A stretch of 27,182 bases of DNA, taken from a virus. Of this stretch, positions 9,828 to 15,589 are shown one piece after another. Below the pieces are notes generated by a model. That model searched no databases and was not told the DNA's origin. It saw only the letters and a list, made by a program, of their open reading frames with translations. The stretch spans positions 1 through 27,182 of IMG/VR virus record IMGVR_UViG_3300042472_000956; one strand, written 5' to 3'. Each line of letters opens with the position of its first letter. Position 1 is the stretch's first letter. The translations under genes and the position numbers were made by a program.

Positions 9828-9986
9828 ATGAATCTTTTATTAGCTGGGGTTTTGGCATTAACTGCAAATGCAGATTGCAAGGAATGTAAAACATTTTCTG
9901 CCAAGGTAAATTCAGTTGGGATAACTGTTAGAAATAAAGATGGCAGATTCAAAGGCTTTAGAAATAAACTACGCAGGGGCAGATAG
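9828..9986 (+). CDS. Small exported Cys-containing peptide
   Basis: This 52-residue protein is found by choosing the internal ATG at 9828, which has AAAGG nine bases upstream. A longer frame extends back into the peptidase gene but lacks a good ribosome site. The N-terminus MNLLLAGVLALTANADCKEC is a textbook signal sequence, with AxA cleavage before Asp-Cys or possibly lipidation at Cys. The mature part is short and very basic (RNKDGRFKGFRNKLRRGR). A spanin-like or lysis-accessory function is possible but unproven. The stop overlaps the next GTG start (TAGTG). Confidence 0.55.
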   Translation: MNLLLAGVLALTANADCKECKTFSAKVNSVGITVRNKDGRFKGFRNKLRRGR

Positions 9987-10252
9987 TGTTTACCCCTGAT
10001 TGGTTTAATCTGATTGAAAAGTTAGGGTTGCCAGTGGTTGCTTTAGTTTCCATTGGCTATGCCCTTTACAATTCTTGCAGATGGATTGGTACAAATATTT
10101 TGTTACCCATTCACAATCGACATCTAGTATTCCTAGACAGGTTAGAAACCGGAATTGAAAAGATAGTCGATGTTCAACACAACCAGAATTCACAACTAAT
10201 AAACCTAACACAAAAGATTTCCGATTCACTGGAAACAAAGGAACCTAAATAA
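9986..10252 (+). CDS. Small membrane protein, candidate holin
   Basis: This 88-residue protein starts at GTG in a TAGTG overlap. It has one predicted membrane helix (LPVVALVSIGYALYNSCRW, about residues 16-34), then a basic stretch and a C-terminal coiled-coil-like tail (LDRLETGIEKIVDVQHNQNSQ). One helix followed by a coil is typical of several holin and holin-accessory families, and it follows the peptidase and exported peptide. Holins are too diverse for assignment by eye, so this call rests on size, topology and position. Confidence 0.5.
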   Translation: MFTPDWFNLIEKLGLPVVALVSIGYALYNSCRWIGTNILLPIHNRHLVFLDRLETGIEKIVDVQHNQNSQLINLTQKISDSLETKEPK

Positions 10253-10584
10253 TGCTGATGCCATTTCCCCAAGAATTACCCATTGAAGCCATTGGGCTAA
10301 TTGTAGATAGAATCAGGGGTAAACCCATTCCAGTTCAGATTGCTTTAAATGCTGCATGGAATCTTGCAGGTTATGCTGCAACCCAAATTCCAATCCACAC
10401 TAAAGAGGCAATGGATTTACCAGTTCAAGAATACCCTGTTACAGATGATGAAATTGTAACCCTTCTTGAAATGGTTTCTGGTGAATACAAACCAGCCATT
10501 GAAGGTGAACCAGTTAAATTTGGAATCATCCCTTGGGTTATAGTTCTAAAAATAACCATGAAGTTGCTTGCCACCTTTGCCTAA
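10252..10584 (+). CDS. Hypothetical protein of the lysis-like region
   Basis: This 110-residue protein begins in a TAATG overlap with the holin-like gene. It contains helical segments (IEAIGLIVDRIRGKPIPVQIALNAAW) and a hydrophobic C-terminus (FGIIPWVIVLKITMKLLATFA) that might be a membrane anchor. No family is recognised. Its tight coupling to the preceding membrane protein suggests joint expression. A holin partner or anti-holin is only a possibility. Confidence 0.5.
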   Translation: MLMPFPQELPIEAIGLIVDRIRGKPIPVQIALNAAWNLAGYAATQIPIHTKEAMDLPVQEYPVTDDEIVTLLEMVSGEYKPAIEGEPVKFGIIPWVIVLKITMKLLATFA

Positions 10585-10588
10585 TATT

Positions 10589-10933
10589 ATGTTTGGAATC
10601 CCCAGATCAGGGAAATGGCCAAAGGCAAGGAAGGCCCATCTTAAGTTGCAACCATGGTGTATGGGCTGTGGTTGCAGCAATCCAACCCAATTAGAAGCCC
10701 ATCATATAATACCTTTTTATATTGATCAAACACAGGAATTAAACCCTAGTAATTTACTAACCCTTTGCAGTTCCAAAAGCCGATGCCATTTTGTTATTGG
10801 GCATTTGTCGAATTGGACTTCTTGGAATGTTAATGTAATAAAAGATGCTGCAATTTATTTTGCCAAACTTGAAATAAAACCAGATGGCAAGCGAATAATA
10901 AGAAGCAGAAATGCCAGCCCATCCCCGATATGA
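10589..10933 (+). CDS. HNH endonuclease-like protein
   Basis: The product is about 114 residues from ATG 10589. A TTG at 10568, inside the previous gene, would add seven residues, and neither start has a strong ribosome site. The HNH pattern is clear: Cys24-x2-Cys27, His38-His39 in LEAHHIIPF, Asn55 in ELNPSNLLTLC, Cys60 and Cys66-His67, then GH. HNH proteins of this type (HHIIPF ... LNPSNLLTLC ... CHFVIGH) occur as free-standing phage genes. Placement between lysis-like genes and attP is away from the terminase, so it may be an independent homing-type gene or a host-DNA nuclease. Family confidence is high and the role is unknown. Confidence 0.75.
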   Translation: MFGIPRSGKWPKARKAHLKLQPWCMGCGCSNPTQLEAHHIIPFYIDQTQELNPSNLLTLCSSKSRCHFVIGHLSNWTSWNVNVIKDAAIYFAKLEIKPDGKRIIRSRNASPSPI

Positions 10934-11156
10934 TTACAACCCCGAACCAGAACCTGTTTTAAAAATGCCAGCCCCTACCCAACATAGGCCAGGTTCAGAG
11001 GAAAAGATTGTGGTATTAACTAATAGGGTTGCATCGGGTGAGAATTTATACCATCCAGACGATGGAAAGATACCAATAGTTAAACATCATTCTGACAGCA
11101 AACAACCCCTGCCAGAATATTTTTGCCATCAAGAAAACCAAGACGAGGATTATTAA
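10911..11156 (+). CDS. Small conserved-looking protein before attP
   Basis: This 81-residue hydrophilic protein overlaps the HNH gene by 23 nt in another frame. It has a Pro-rich N-terminus and a distinctive core, GSEEKIVVLTNRVASGENL followed by YHPDD. I recall similar small proteins with a G-x-x-x-K-I-x-V-L-x-x-R-x-x-x-G-x-x-L-x-H-P-x-D core in planctomycete phages and prophages. No function is known to me. It is the last gene before the attachment region and hence the likely end of the late transcript. Confidence 0.55.
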   Translation: MPAHPRYDYNPEPEPVLKMPAPTQHRPGSEEKIVVLTNRVASGENLYHPDDGKIPIVKHHSDSKQPLPEYFCHQENQDEDY

Positions 11157-11370
11157 TAAACCTGTGACGGTTTCCTTAATCTGGAACAGGTGGCAGGTTC
11201 AGTTGTCAAGATTTCCAACCGAAAAGGCTGGTACAGAATCTGTACAGAAAACCCTGATAAATCTGTAATAAAACTTGCATGAAATTGGTATTATTTTTAA
11301 ACAAAAAACTGTACATAAAGCTTACAAAACCCTGCTAAACATAACGAATAAAGCCTTATAATATATCGCT

Positions 11371-11412
11371 TTGGGGTGGAAGAGGTCGCAGGTTCAAATC
11401 CTGTATCCCCGA
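11371..11412 (+). other. attP core: 3' half of tRNA-Pro(GGG)
   Basis: The sequence reads as the 3' part of a tRNA: anticodon loop TTGGGGT (11371-11377, anticodon GGG at 11373-11375), 3' anticodon stem GGAAG, variable loop AGGTC, T-stem GCAGG with T-loop TTCAAAT and CCTGT, acceptor strand ATCCCCG and discriminator A at 11412. No CGGGGAT acceptor partner or D arm lies upstream, and bases before 11371 do not pair with GGAAG. It is therefore a partial gene, as expected for an attachment core that restores the host tRNA-Pro after integration. The encoded 3' end is not CCA. Confidence 0.8.
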
Positions 11413-11434
11413 CTGGGTTTGGTGAAAAAACAGT

Positions 11435-11471
11435 AACCTAAGAATTCTGTACTGTACAGAAAACTTAGGTT
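11435..11471. repeat. 37-bp near-perfect palindrome beside attP
   Basis: Outer arms AACCTAAG (11435-11442) and CTTAGGTT (11464-11471) enclose the inner palindrome TTCTGTAC-T-GTACAGAA (11445-11461). The only breaks are AA facing AA and one central T. It lies between the tRNA core and the integrase start. A related smaller palindrome, TACAGA-A-TCTGTA, lies at 11232-11244. Candidate roles are an integrase/excisionase arm site or an operator controlling integrase. Confidence 0.7.
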
Positions 11472-11532
11472 CCTGTACCCTTTATGTTACCTGATGCAAC
11501 TTTTGCAAAAGATAAACATGAAGGTTCCAACG

Positions 11533-12726
11533 ATGAAAATTAAGATTCCTAAACTGTGTCATCATAAGGGCAGAAACCTTGGTTACACTACTAACCCTAG
11601 AACCAAGGCTGTTACCTACCATGGGCAATGGGGTTTGCGTGAAACAAAATCCAACTACGAAAAATGGCTGGCTGAATATCTAAGCGCAACAACCCAACCA
11701 GAATCCCACCAACCTTCTGAAGATACCACCCCAGCAGGGGAACCCATGCTTGCAGATTTAGTTACTGCATTTATGCAATGGGCAGATGGCTATTACAGAA
11801 ACCCAAAAACCAATTTACCCACCAGCCAGCACCATGTGTTAAGGTCAGCAATTCGGGAATTAAAACCATGGGTTGAATCTGGGATGCTGTGCAAGGATTT
11901 TACCACCAAAGATTTGCTGGCAGTTAGGGCTGCAATAATTCATCGTGACATAATGCCCCAATCCCAATTTACCCCAAAGAAAAAACTATCAATATCCAGT
12001 GTTAATATTTTGATTTGCAAAATCAGATTGTGCTTTAAAAAGGGTGTTGAATTTGGTTTGGTTCCCATCAATGTTTTTCAAGCTTTAATGTGTGTTCAGA
12101 ATCTCAACTGGCGAACAGCCCCAACCCTTAGAAATCCTGCCCCAATCAAACCTGCTGAAACTGTTTCCCTAGAAAAGATTCAAAGTTATTTAAAACCTGT
12201 TTACCAAGTGTTGATGAAAGTTCATCGCACAACAGGAATGAGGGTAAAGGAATTAGTGGAAATGCGTTGGTCAGAAATTACCCCAGAAAAAAATGATCCA
12301 ACTTTATATTGCTACCAACCTGCAACCCACAAGAATTCACATCGAGGGCAGGAAAGAAAAATTTTCATTCATGAAGATTTAATAGCTGACATGAAAGCAA
12401 TTAGAAAAAAGGTTTGGGAAAAAGATTTTTGCTGGTGCAGTACTGGCAAAGGAATCAATGCAGGTTACAGCGGGCAGATGACAAGTGCAGCATATTATTT
12501 GGCAATCAAAGGGGCTATCCGAAGATACAACAGAGATAACAAAACCCAGATTGAAAGGTTTACCCCACTTCAAATTAGACATTTAGTTGGCACCGAGATT
12601 AGGGAAACAGACGGAATAGAAGCTGCTGCTGCTACCCTTGGCCATGCGAGGTTGAACACCACAGAAATTTATGCAGAACAAAGTTTCACCAAGGCCAAGG
12701 AAAGAGCTAGGATAAAGCCTAAATAA
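11533..12726 (+). CDS. int: Tyrosine recombinase / phage integrase
   Basis: The start at 11533 has AAGG eight bases upstream. ATGs at 11494 and 11518 are in frame but poorer, and the product is 397 residues. The N-terminus (MKIKIPKLCHHKGRNLGY, then the WLAEYLSA helix) matches the DNA-binding head I associate with planctomycete integrases. The core-binding domain spans about 75-190. Catalytic landmarks are Arg237 in TTGMRVKELVEMRW, Lys267 in THKNSHRG, Arg349 in TPLQIRHLVG, His371 in LGHAR and Tyr380 in TTEIYAEQ. The first His of the usual HxxR box is Leu346. It recombines attP with the host tRNA site. It is adjacent to attP as usual and carries its own non-coding leader. Confidence 0.93.
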   Translation: MKIKIPKLCHHKGRNLGYTTNPRTKAVTYHGQWGLRETKSNYEKWLAEYLSATTQPESHQPSEDTTPAGEPMLADLVTAFMQWADGYYRNPKTNLPTSQHHVLRSAIRELKPWVESGMLCKDFTTKDLLAVRAAIIHRDIMPQSQFTPKKKLSISSVNILICKIRLCFKKGVEFGLVPINVFQALMCVQNLNWRTAPTLRNPAPIKPAETVSLEKIQSYLKPVYQVLMKVHRTTGMRVKELVEMRWSEITPEKNDPTLYCYQPATHKNSHRGQERKIFIHEDLIADMKAIRKKVWEKDFCWCSTGKGINAGYSGQMTSAAYYLAIKGAIRRYNRDNKTQIERFTPLQIRHLVGTEIRETDGIEAAAATLGHARLNTTEIYAEQSFTKAKERARIKPK

Positions 12727-12789
12727 ACGATTCATAAACTATGCTAATATTTACTAAATAATTATTTGTGAATATTTGAAGAATTATAA

Positions 12790-12817
12790 TTGACCAGCTG
12801 ATTAAATAATTTACACT
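12790..12817 (+). promoter_or_regulatory. Candidate sigma70-type promoter with operator-like repeat
   Basis: TTGACC (12790-12795), a 16-base spacer and TACACT (12812-12817) give 5/6 and 4/6 matches to the sigma70 consensus. The spacer begins with AGCTGATTAAA (12796-12806), which recurs exactly at 13340-13350 near the next gene's promoter. A start site near 12824 is predicted. Confidence 0.45.
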
Positions 12818-12845
12818 TTGCAAATCTGAGATTGAAAAGGATTTT

Positions 12846-12902
12846 ATTTGGGGCATGATGCCAGCCAAAATTCTTGATAGGATTTTGCCCAAATCTTTTT
12901 TT
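12846..12902 (+). terminator. Branched terminator-like RNA (possible sRNA or attenuator)
   Basis: The outer stem ATTTGGG (12846-12852) pairs with CCCAAAT (12888-12894) and is followed by C and seven T residues. It encloses a small hairpin GCA-TGA-TGC (12853-12861) and an 8-bp hairpin CAAAATTC / GGATTTTG (12866-12887, loop TTGATA). It may end the integrase transcript. Because a promoter candidate lies only about 30 nt upstream, it could also end a small RNA of about 80 nt or attenuate the gene at 12952. Confidence 0.5.
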
Positions 12903-12906
12903 AGTA

Positions 12907-12929
12907 CAGCAGCTTTGCCAAAGCTACTG
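12907..12929. repeat. Hairpin upstream of the winged-helix gene
   Basis: AGCTTT-GCC-AAAGCT is a perfect 6-bp hairpin with a 3-base loop, extended by CAG/CTG with one mismatch. It lies 23 nt before the gene at 12952 and has no following T-run on either strand, so it is not a simple terminator. A leader structure or protein-binding dyad is possible. Confidence 0.45.
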
Positions 12930-12951
12930 TTAAAACAGAAAGCACCGACCC

Positions 12952-13257
12952 ATGCCCCTGTCTTTATTCATTTCTGAATTGAACAACCCTTCCCTAAACC
13001 CCCCAGAACTGGTTTCCCCCCCCCCCCTGTTTAATTTATGTCGAAAGGAAAATTTTTTAGATAGATGGAAAATCTTTACGGAATTTGAAATTGAAATTTT
13101 GTCAGTGCTAAGCCAGTTTCCTAACCTTAAAGCAGATGGAATTGCCAAACAGTTAAAACGAACTAATGATGCAACCTTACGAACTAAGCTTGCAGATTTA
13201 AAAGAAAAATTAATTATCACCAGCAGTGGTAGAACTGGATATGTTTTAAATTTATAA
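12952..13257 (+). CDS. Small winged-helix-like putative regulator with poly-C tract
   Basis: The product has 101 residues. The first 35 are proline-rich and disordered, and they include a run of 12 C bases in the DNA. Residues about 45-101 (EFEIEILSVLSQFPNLKADG, then AKQLKRTNDATLRTKLADLK and SGRTGYVL) have the helix-helix-helix-wing pattern of a winged-helix DNA-binding domain. The ATG at 12952 has no good ribosome site, and no ATG in frame lies after the C tract, so the tract is inside the reading frame. The gene stands alone between a terminator-like structure and a strong terminator, next to the integrase. A lysogeny-control regulator is plausible but unproven. Confidence 0.5.
   Translation: MPLSLFISELNNPSLNPPELVSPPPLFNLCRKENFLDRWKIFTEFEIEILSVLSQFPNLKADGIAKQLKRTNDATLRTKLADLKEKLIITSSGRTGYVLNL
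13016..13027. repeat. Homopolymer C12 tract inside a coding frame
   Basis: Twelve consecutive C bases encode Ser-Pro-Pro-Pro-Leu in the putative regulator. A change of one base would remove the winged-helix domain from the frame. It is the longest homopolymer I see in the window. Confidence 0.9.
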
Positions 13258-13281
13258 ATCATGCAATTATATTTACATATT

Positions 13282-13309
13282 AAACCTCTGCAATTGCAGG
13301 GGTTTTTTT
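13282..13309 (+). terminator. Strong intrinsic terminator after the regulator gene
   Basis: AAACCTCTGC (13282-13291), loop AATT and GCAGGGGTTT (13296-13305) pair over ten positions with one T-G wobble, and the T-run continues to 13309. It separates the single-gene regulator transcript from the early operon that starts at 13429. Confidence 0.88.
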
Positions 13310-13323
13310 ATGCCTATTTTTTA

Positions 13324-13352
13324 TTGTCAAACTAATGTCAGCTGATTAAAAA
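13324..13352 (+). promoter_or_regulatory. Candidate early-operon promoter/operator
   Basis: TTGTCA (13324-13329), a 17-base spacer and TAAAAA (13347-13352) form a weak promoter candidate. The 11-base repeat AGCTGATTAAA at 13340-13350 overlaps its -10 and contains half of the palindrome TCAGCTGA. An alternative is TTGTTA at 13357 with CATTAT at 13381. Which of the two is used cannot be told from sequence alone. Confidence 0.35.
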
Positions 13353-13428
13353 ACTATTGTTAAATTTACAAATTAGAAATCATTATTAGAATTCTTTTTA
13401 GGTGACCAACCTGAAAGGAAAACTACTA

Positions 13429-13734
13429 ATGCAATCTTACAAAAGCCATATTCCAAAAAAAGTTTTATCGGTTAATGGATTAGCTAAACATTGGGATAGA
13501 ACCCCAGCAACAATTTATAATTACATAACCAAGGGCAGGTTATTTAAAGGCCAAAGAATTTACCTGCAAGCTACCAAGCTTGGGGGTGGGTATCTTATTC
13601 ACCCTACAGAAGTTGGAACATTCTTAGCAGCACTTAACAGCCCACCAGAAACTTCCAAGAAACCAACAAACAAAATTAATAAATCCATGGCAGAAAGAAT
13701 TGCCAAGGCTTTGCAGCATATCGAATTTAATTAA
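13429..13734 (+). CDS. HTH DNA-binding protein, excisionase/DUF1580-like
   Basis: The start at ATG 13429 has AAAGGA nine bases upstream. The GTG at 13402 is less likely. The 101-residue product contains a helix-turn-helix of the MerR/excisionase style (LSVNGLAKHWDRTPATIYNY, then ITKGRLFKGQRIYL and LGGGYLIHPTEVGTFLAALN). The order of helix-turn-helix, GR, an LGGG strand pair and a final helix resembles small planctomycete DNA-binding proteins (DUF1580-type) and phage Xis proteins. The C-terminus is basic. As the first gene of the early operon after a terminator, it may be an excisionase or a Cro-like early regulator. Confidence 0.55.
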   Translation: MQSYKSHIPKKVLSVNGLAKHWDRTPATIYNYITKGRLFKGQRIYLQATKLGGGYLIHPTEVGTFLAALNSPPETSKKPTNKINKSMAERIAKALQHIEFN

Positions 13735-13763
13735 CCCATTTACTTTCTTAAGGAGTTTTTAGC

Positions 13764-14510
13764 ATGGCAAATATTAAAACTAAATCTGTTATTTCAGATC
13801 AGGTTTTAGTGCAGGGGGATTTATCCAGCTTAACAGAAGATCAAAGGGCAGCATATTATTTAAAGGTTTGTGAAAGCTTGGGATTAAACCCACATACCCA
13901 ACCCTTTGAATATTTAAAACTAAATAACCAACTTAAGCTTTACGCAACCAAAGCTTGCAGTGATCAGCTAAGAAAAATCAATGGTGTTAGTTTAGAAATC
14001 ATTTCCAAAGAATTGGTTGATGAAGTTTATACTGTTACTGCAAGGGCAGAAGATGCTGCTGGCAGAAGAGATGAATCTTGTGGGGTTGTTAGTCTGAAAG
14101 GAATGCAAGGGGAGCCAAGAGCCAATGCAATCATGAAAGCTGAAACCAAGGCCAAACGCAGGGTTACCCTTTCAATCTGTGGTTTGGGTTGGTTGGATGA
14201 AACCGAAGTTGAATCTATTCAAGCTTCTTGCAAACAACCTGCAACCCAAACAATGAACCTAATTAAACAAAAAGATCCAGCAGGTTTTATTGATCATGTT
14301 GAAGAATTTAATGCAGAGCAGATGAATTCAGAATCCCTTGAAAGATCCGCATTAAAAAACCTGCTGCTGGATGTTGAAGAACTTAGCCCAGGAACACAGC
14401 GCAGAATGTTGGAGCATTACAAAACAATCGATGTTGAAGGTTTAACCCTAGAGCAAGTTCAATCGGCAGCAGAAAAATTAACCAGAAAATTGAAAGGTTT
14501 AACATCATGA
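13764..14510 (+). CDS. Putative single-strand annealing protein (RecT/Red-beta-like)
   Basis: The product has 248 residues and an ideal AAGGAG site eight bases before the ATG. Residues about 18-60 (LTEDQRAAYYLKVCESLGLN, then P-x-T-x-PFEYLKLN and YATKACSDQLRK) resemble the start of the Red-beta/RecT fold. The segment near residues 113-150, with ANAIMKAETKAKRRVTLSIC and GLGWLDETE, matches a phage annealing-protein group I recall. The C-terminal 80 residues are a helical acidic tail. It would pair ssDNA at phage ends or during recombination-dependent replication. It is followed by Gp157 and an SSB-like protein, a grouping common for phage annealing systems. No RecE/exonuclease gene is obvious next to it. 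Confidence 0.65.
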   Translation: MANIKTKSVISDQVLVQGDLSSLTEDQRAAYYLKVCESLGLNPHTQPFEYLKLNNQLKLYATKACSDQLRKINGVSLEIISKELVDEVYTVTARAEDAAGRRDESCGVVSLKGMQGEPRANAIMKAETKAKRRVTLSICGLGWLDETEVESIQASCKQPATQTMNLIKQKDPAGFIDHVEEFNAEQMNSESLERSALKNLLLDVEELSPGTQRRMLEHYKTIDVEGLTLEQVQSAAEKLTRKLKGLTS

Positions 14511-15031
14511 GTTTATTTGATTTATCTGCCAGTGCAGCCATCATGAAATTTTGGATTGAAACAGAATCCCAAACTGATGAATCTGGGGAACTAACAGGGG
14601 AAATTAACCCAACCATTGATGCCCTTATTGCAGAGCTTGAAGGCAACATTGAAGCCAAGGTTGAAAACTATTGCTGGCTAATCAGGGAAATAGAAGGAAG
14701 GGCATTGGTAAGGCAGACTGAAGCCAAGAGGATTAGGAACCTAGCATTGACCAATGAAAACATGGTTAAGAGTTTGAAGGAAAGGCTTAAGTTCTTTTTT
14801 GAATCCCAAGCCATTTTGAAGCTTGAATGCAAAACCTTTAAAGTTTCGATTGCCAATAATGGTGGGGTGCAGCCCCTGCAGGTTGACCTTCCGGCAGATC
14901 AGTTGCCAGTTCAATTTCAAAAGGTAACCATTGAACCTGATAACGCAAGTATTAGGAAAGCCTTGGAAATTGGAACCCGGATTGAAGGTGTTAAATTGTT
15001 GCCCCGTGGAACCTCATTAAGAATTAAATAG
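14507..15031 (+). CDS. Gp157-family protein
   Basis: This 174-residue protein is coupled to the previous gene by an ATGA overlap. The layout is that of the siphovirus Gp157 family (PF05565): an N-terminal helical part (NPTIDALIAELEGNIEAKVE, YCWLIREIEG), a heptad-rich middle (AKRIRNLALTNENMVKSLKE), and a C-terminal beta part ending in PDNASIRKALEIGTRIEGVK and LPRGTSLRIK. Family members have been linked to phage resistance and recombination, but the biochemical role is unclear. Its neighbours are annealing and SSB-like genes. Confidence 0.85.
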   Translation: MSLFDLSASAAIMKFWIETESQTDESGELTGEINPTIDALIAELEGNIEAKVENYCWLIREIEGRALVRQTEAKRIRNLALTNENMVKSLKERLKFFFESQAILKLECKTFKVSIANNGGVQPLQVDLPADQLPVQFQKVTIEPDNASIRKALEIGTRIEGVKLLPRGTSLRIK

Positions 15032-15042
15032 GAGAATGAAAA

Positions 15043-15495
15043 ATGGATTTTATGAATACGCAACAGGATTTAAAATCAGAATCAAAATTCGCCAAGGTGA
15101 ATGATTTACCTGATGGAAAATATTCTGGCAAGATTACTTCTGCAGGTTTTGTTGAAGTAACTATTAAAGCAACCCAAGAGAAAAAACAAACCTTCCAAAT
15201 AAAAATAATGATAGCAGGGGTTGAAACACAAATGACCTATTGGCTAGCAACTGATGCTGATTTTAGAAGGTTGCTAACCAGCCTTGGAAGAATTGGTTTT
15301 GATGTTGAAAATTGGGGGCCAGCTTTCAAGAAGCCTTATCGAATCCAAATTGAAAAGGCTGCAGAAACTTTGATTAATCATGTGTTGAGTTTTCACAAAC
15401 GAACCACCCCCAATGGATATCCTGCAATTGGGTTGGATGAACTTTCAGAATCTAATAAGGAAATCCAGGCCGAACTGGATGAACTACCTTTCTAA
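15043..15495 (+). CDS. ssDNA-binding-like protein (DUF669-type) with SSB tail
   Basis: This 150-residue protein has a GGAG site eight bases before the ATG. The core is an OB-like beta domain (LPDGKYSGKITSAGFVEVTI, KKQTFQIKIMIAG, then a RRLLTSLGRIGF helix), similar to DUF669-type phage proteins. The last residues, QAELDELPF, mimic the acidic tail ending in PF by which bacterial SSB recruits partner proteins. It probably coats ssDNA for the annealing protein two genes upstream. SSB-type function is inferred from tail, size and context. Confidence 0.65.
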   Translation: MDFMNTQQDLKSESKFAKVNDLPDGKYSGKITSAGFVEVTIKATQEKKQTFQIKIMIAGVETQMTYWLATDADFRRLLTSLGRIGFDVENWGPAFKKPYRIQIEKAAETLINHVLSFHKRTTPNGYPAIGLDELSESNKEIQAELDELPF

Positions 15496-15589
15496 TACCC
15501 ATTAGGGGTGGCTGCAGTGGTTGTTCATCTGCAGGGTTTTCAATGGGGCTGCTGTTACCCACCCACCAGCAGCAACAATATTCATGAAG
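15496..15589. other. Intergenic stretch with a 7-bp hairpin
   Basis: No credible gene lies here. GCTGCTG (15548-15554) and CAGCAGC (15567-15573) form a hairpin with a 12-base loop, and two CTGCAG palindromes lie near 15513 and 15529. Together with 15590-15666 this makes the whole 191-nt gap structured. Confidence 0.5.

Larger units (their letters stand above)
11157..11532. other. Phage attachment region (attP) with arm-type repeats
   Basis: This 376-nt gene-free stretch lies between the last late gene and the integrase. It holds the tRNA-derived core (11371-11412), a 13-base direct repeat CTGTACAGAAAAC at 11240-11252 and 11452-11464, further CTGTAC(A) occurrences at 11309-11315 and 11473-11478, and a large palindrome at 11435-11471. 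The spacing of these repeats on both sides of the core resembles the P and P' arms bound by tyrosine integrases. The left part is AT-rich, as in sites bent by host factors. No convincing intrinsic terminator was found for the genes to the left. Confidence 0.7.

Noticed and set aside
9665-9889. 74-codon + strand frame overlapping the end of the peptidase
   Set aside because: It overlaps the conserved catalytic Asn region of the peptidase and the real small exported gene at 9828, with no ribosome site or protein-like features.
11371-11412. A functional complete tRNA gene
   Set aside because: The 5' half (acceptor, D arm, 5' anticodon stem) is missing; bases before the anticodon loop do not pair with GGAAG.
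12930-13262. Minus-strand open frame opposite the putative regulator, as a divergent repressor
   Set aside because: It lacks any recognisable HTH pattern, has poly-Gly from the C12 tract, and the + strand frame has a coherent winged-helix pattern and a matching terminator.
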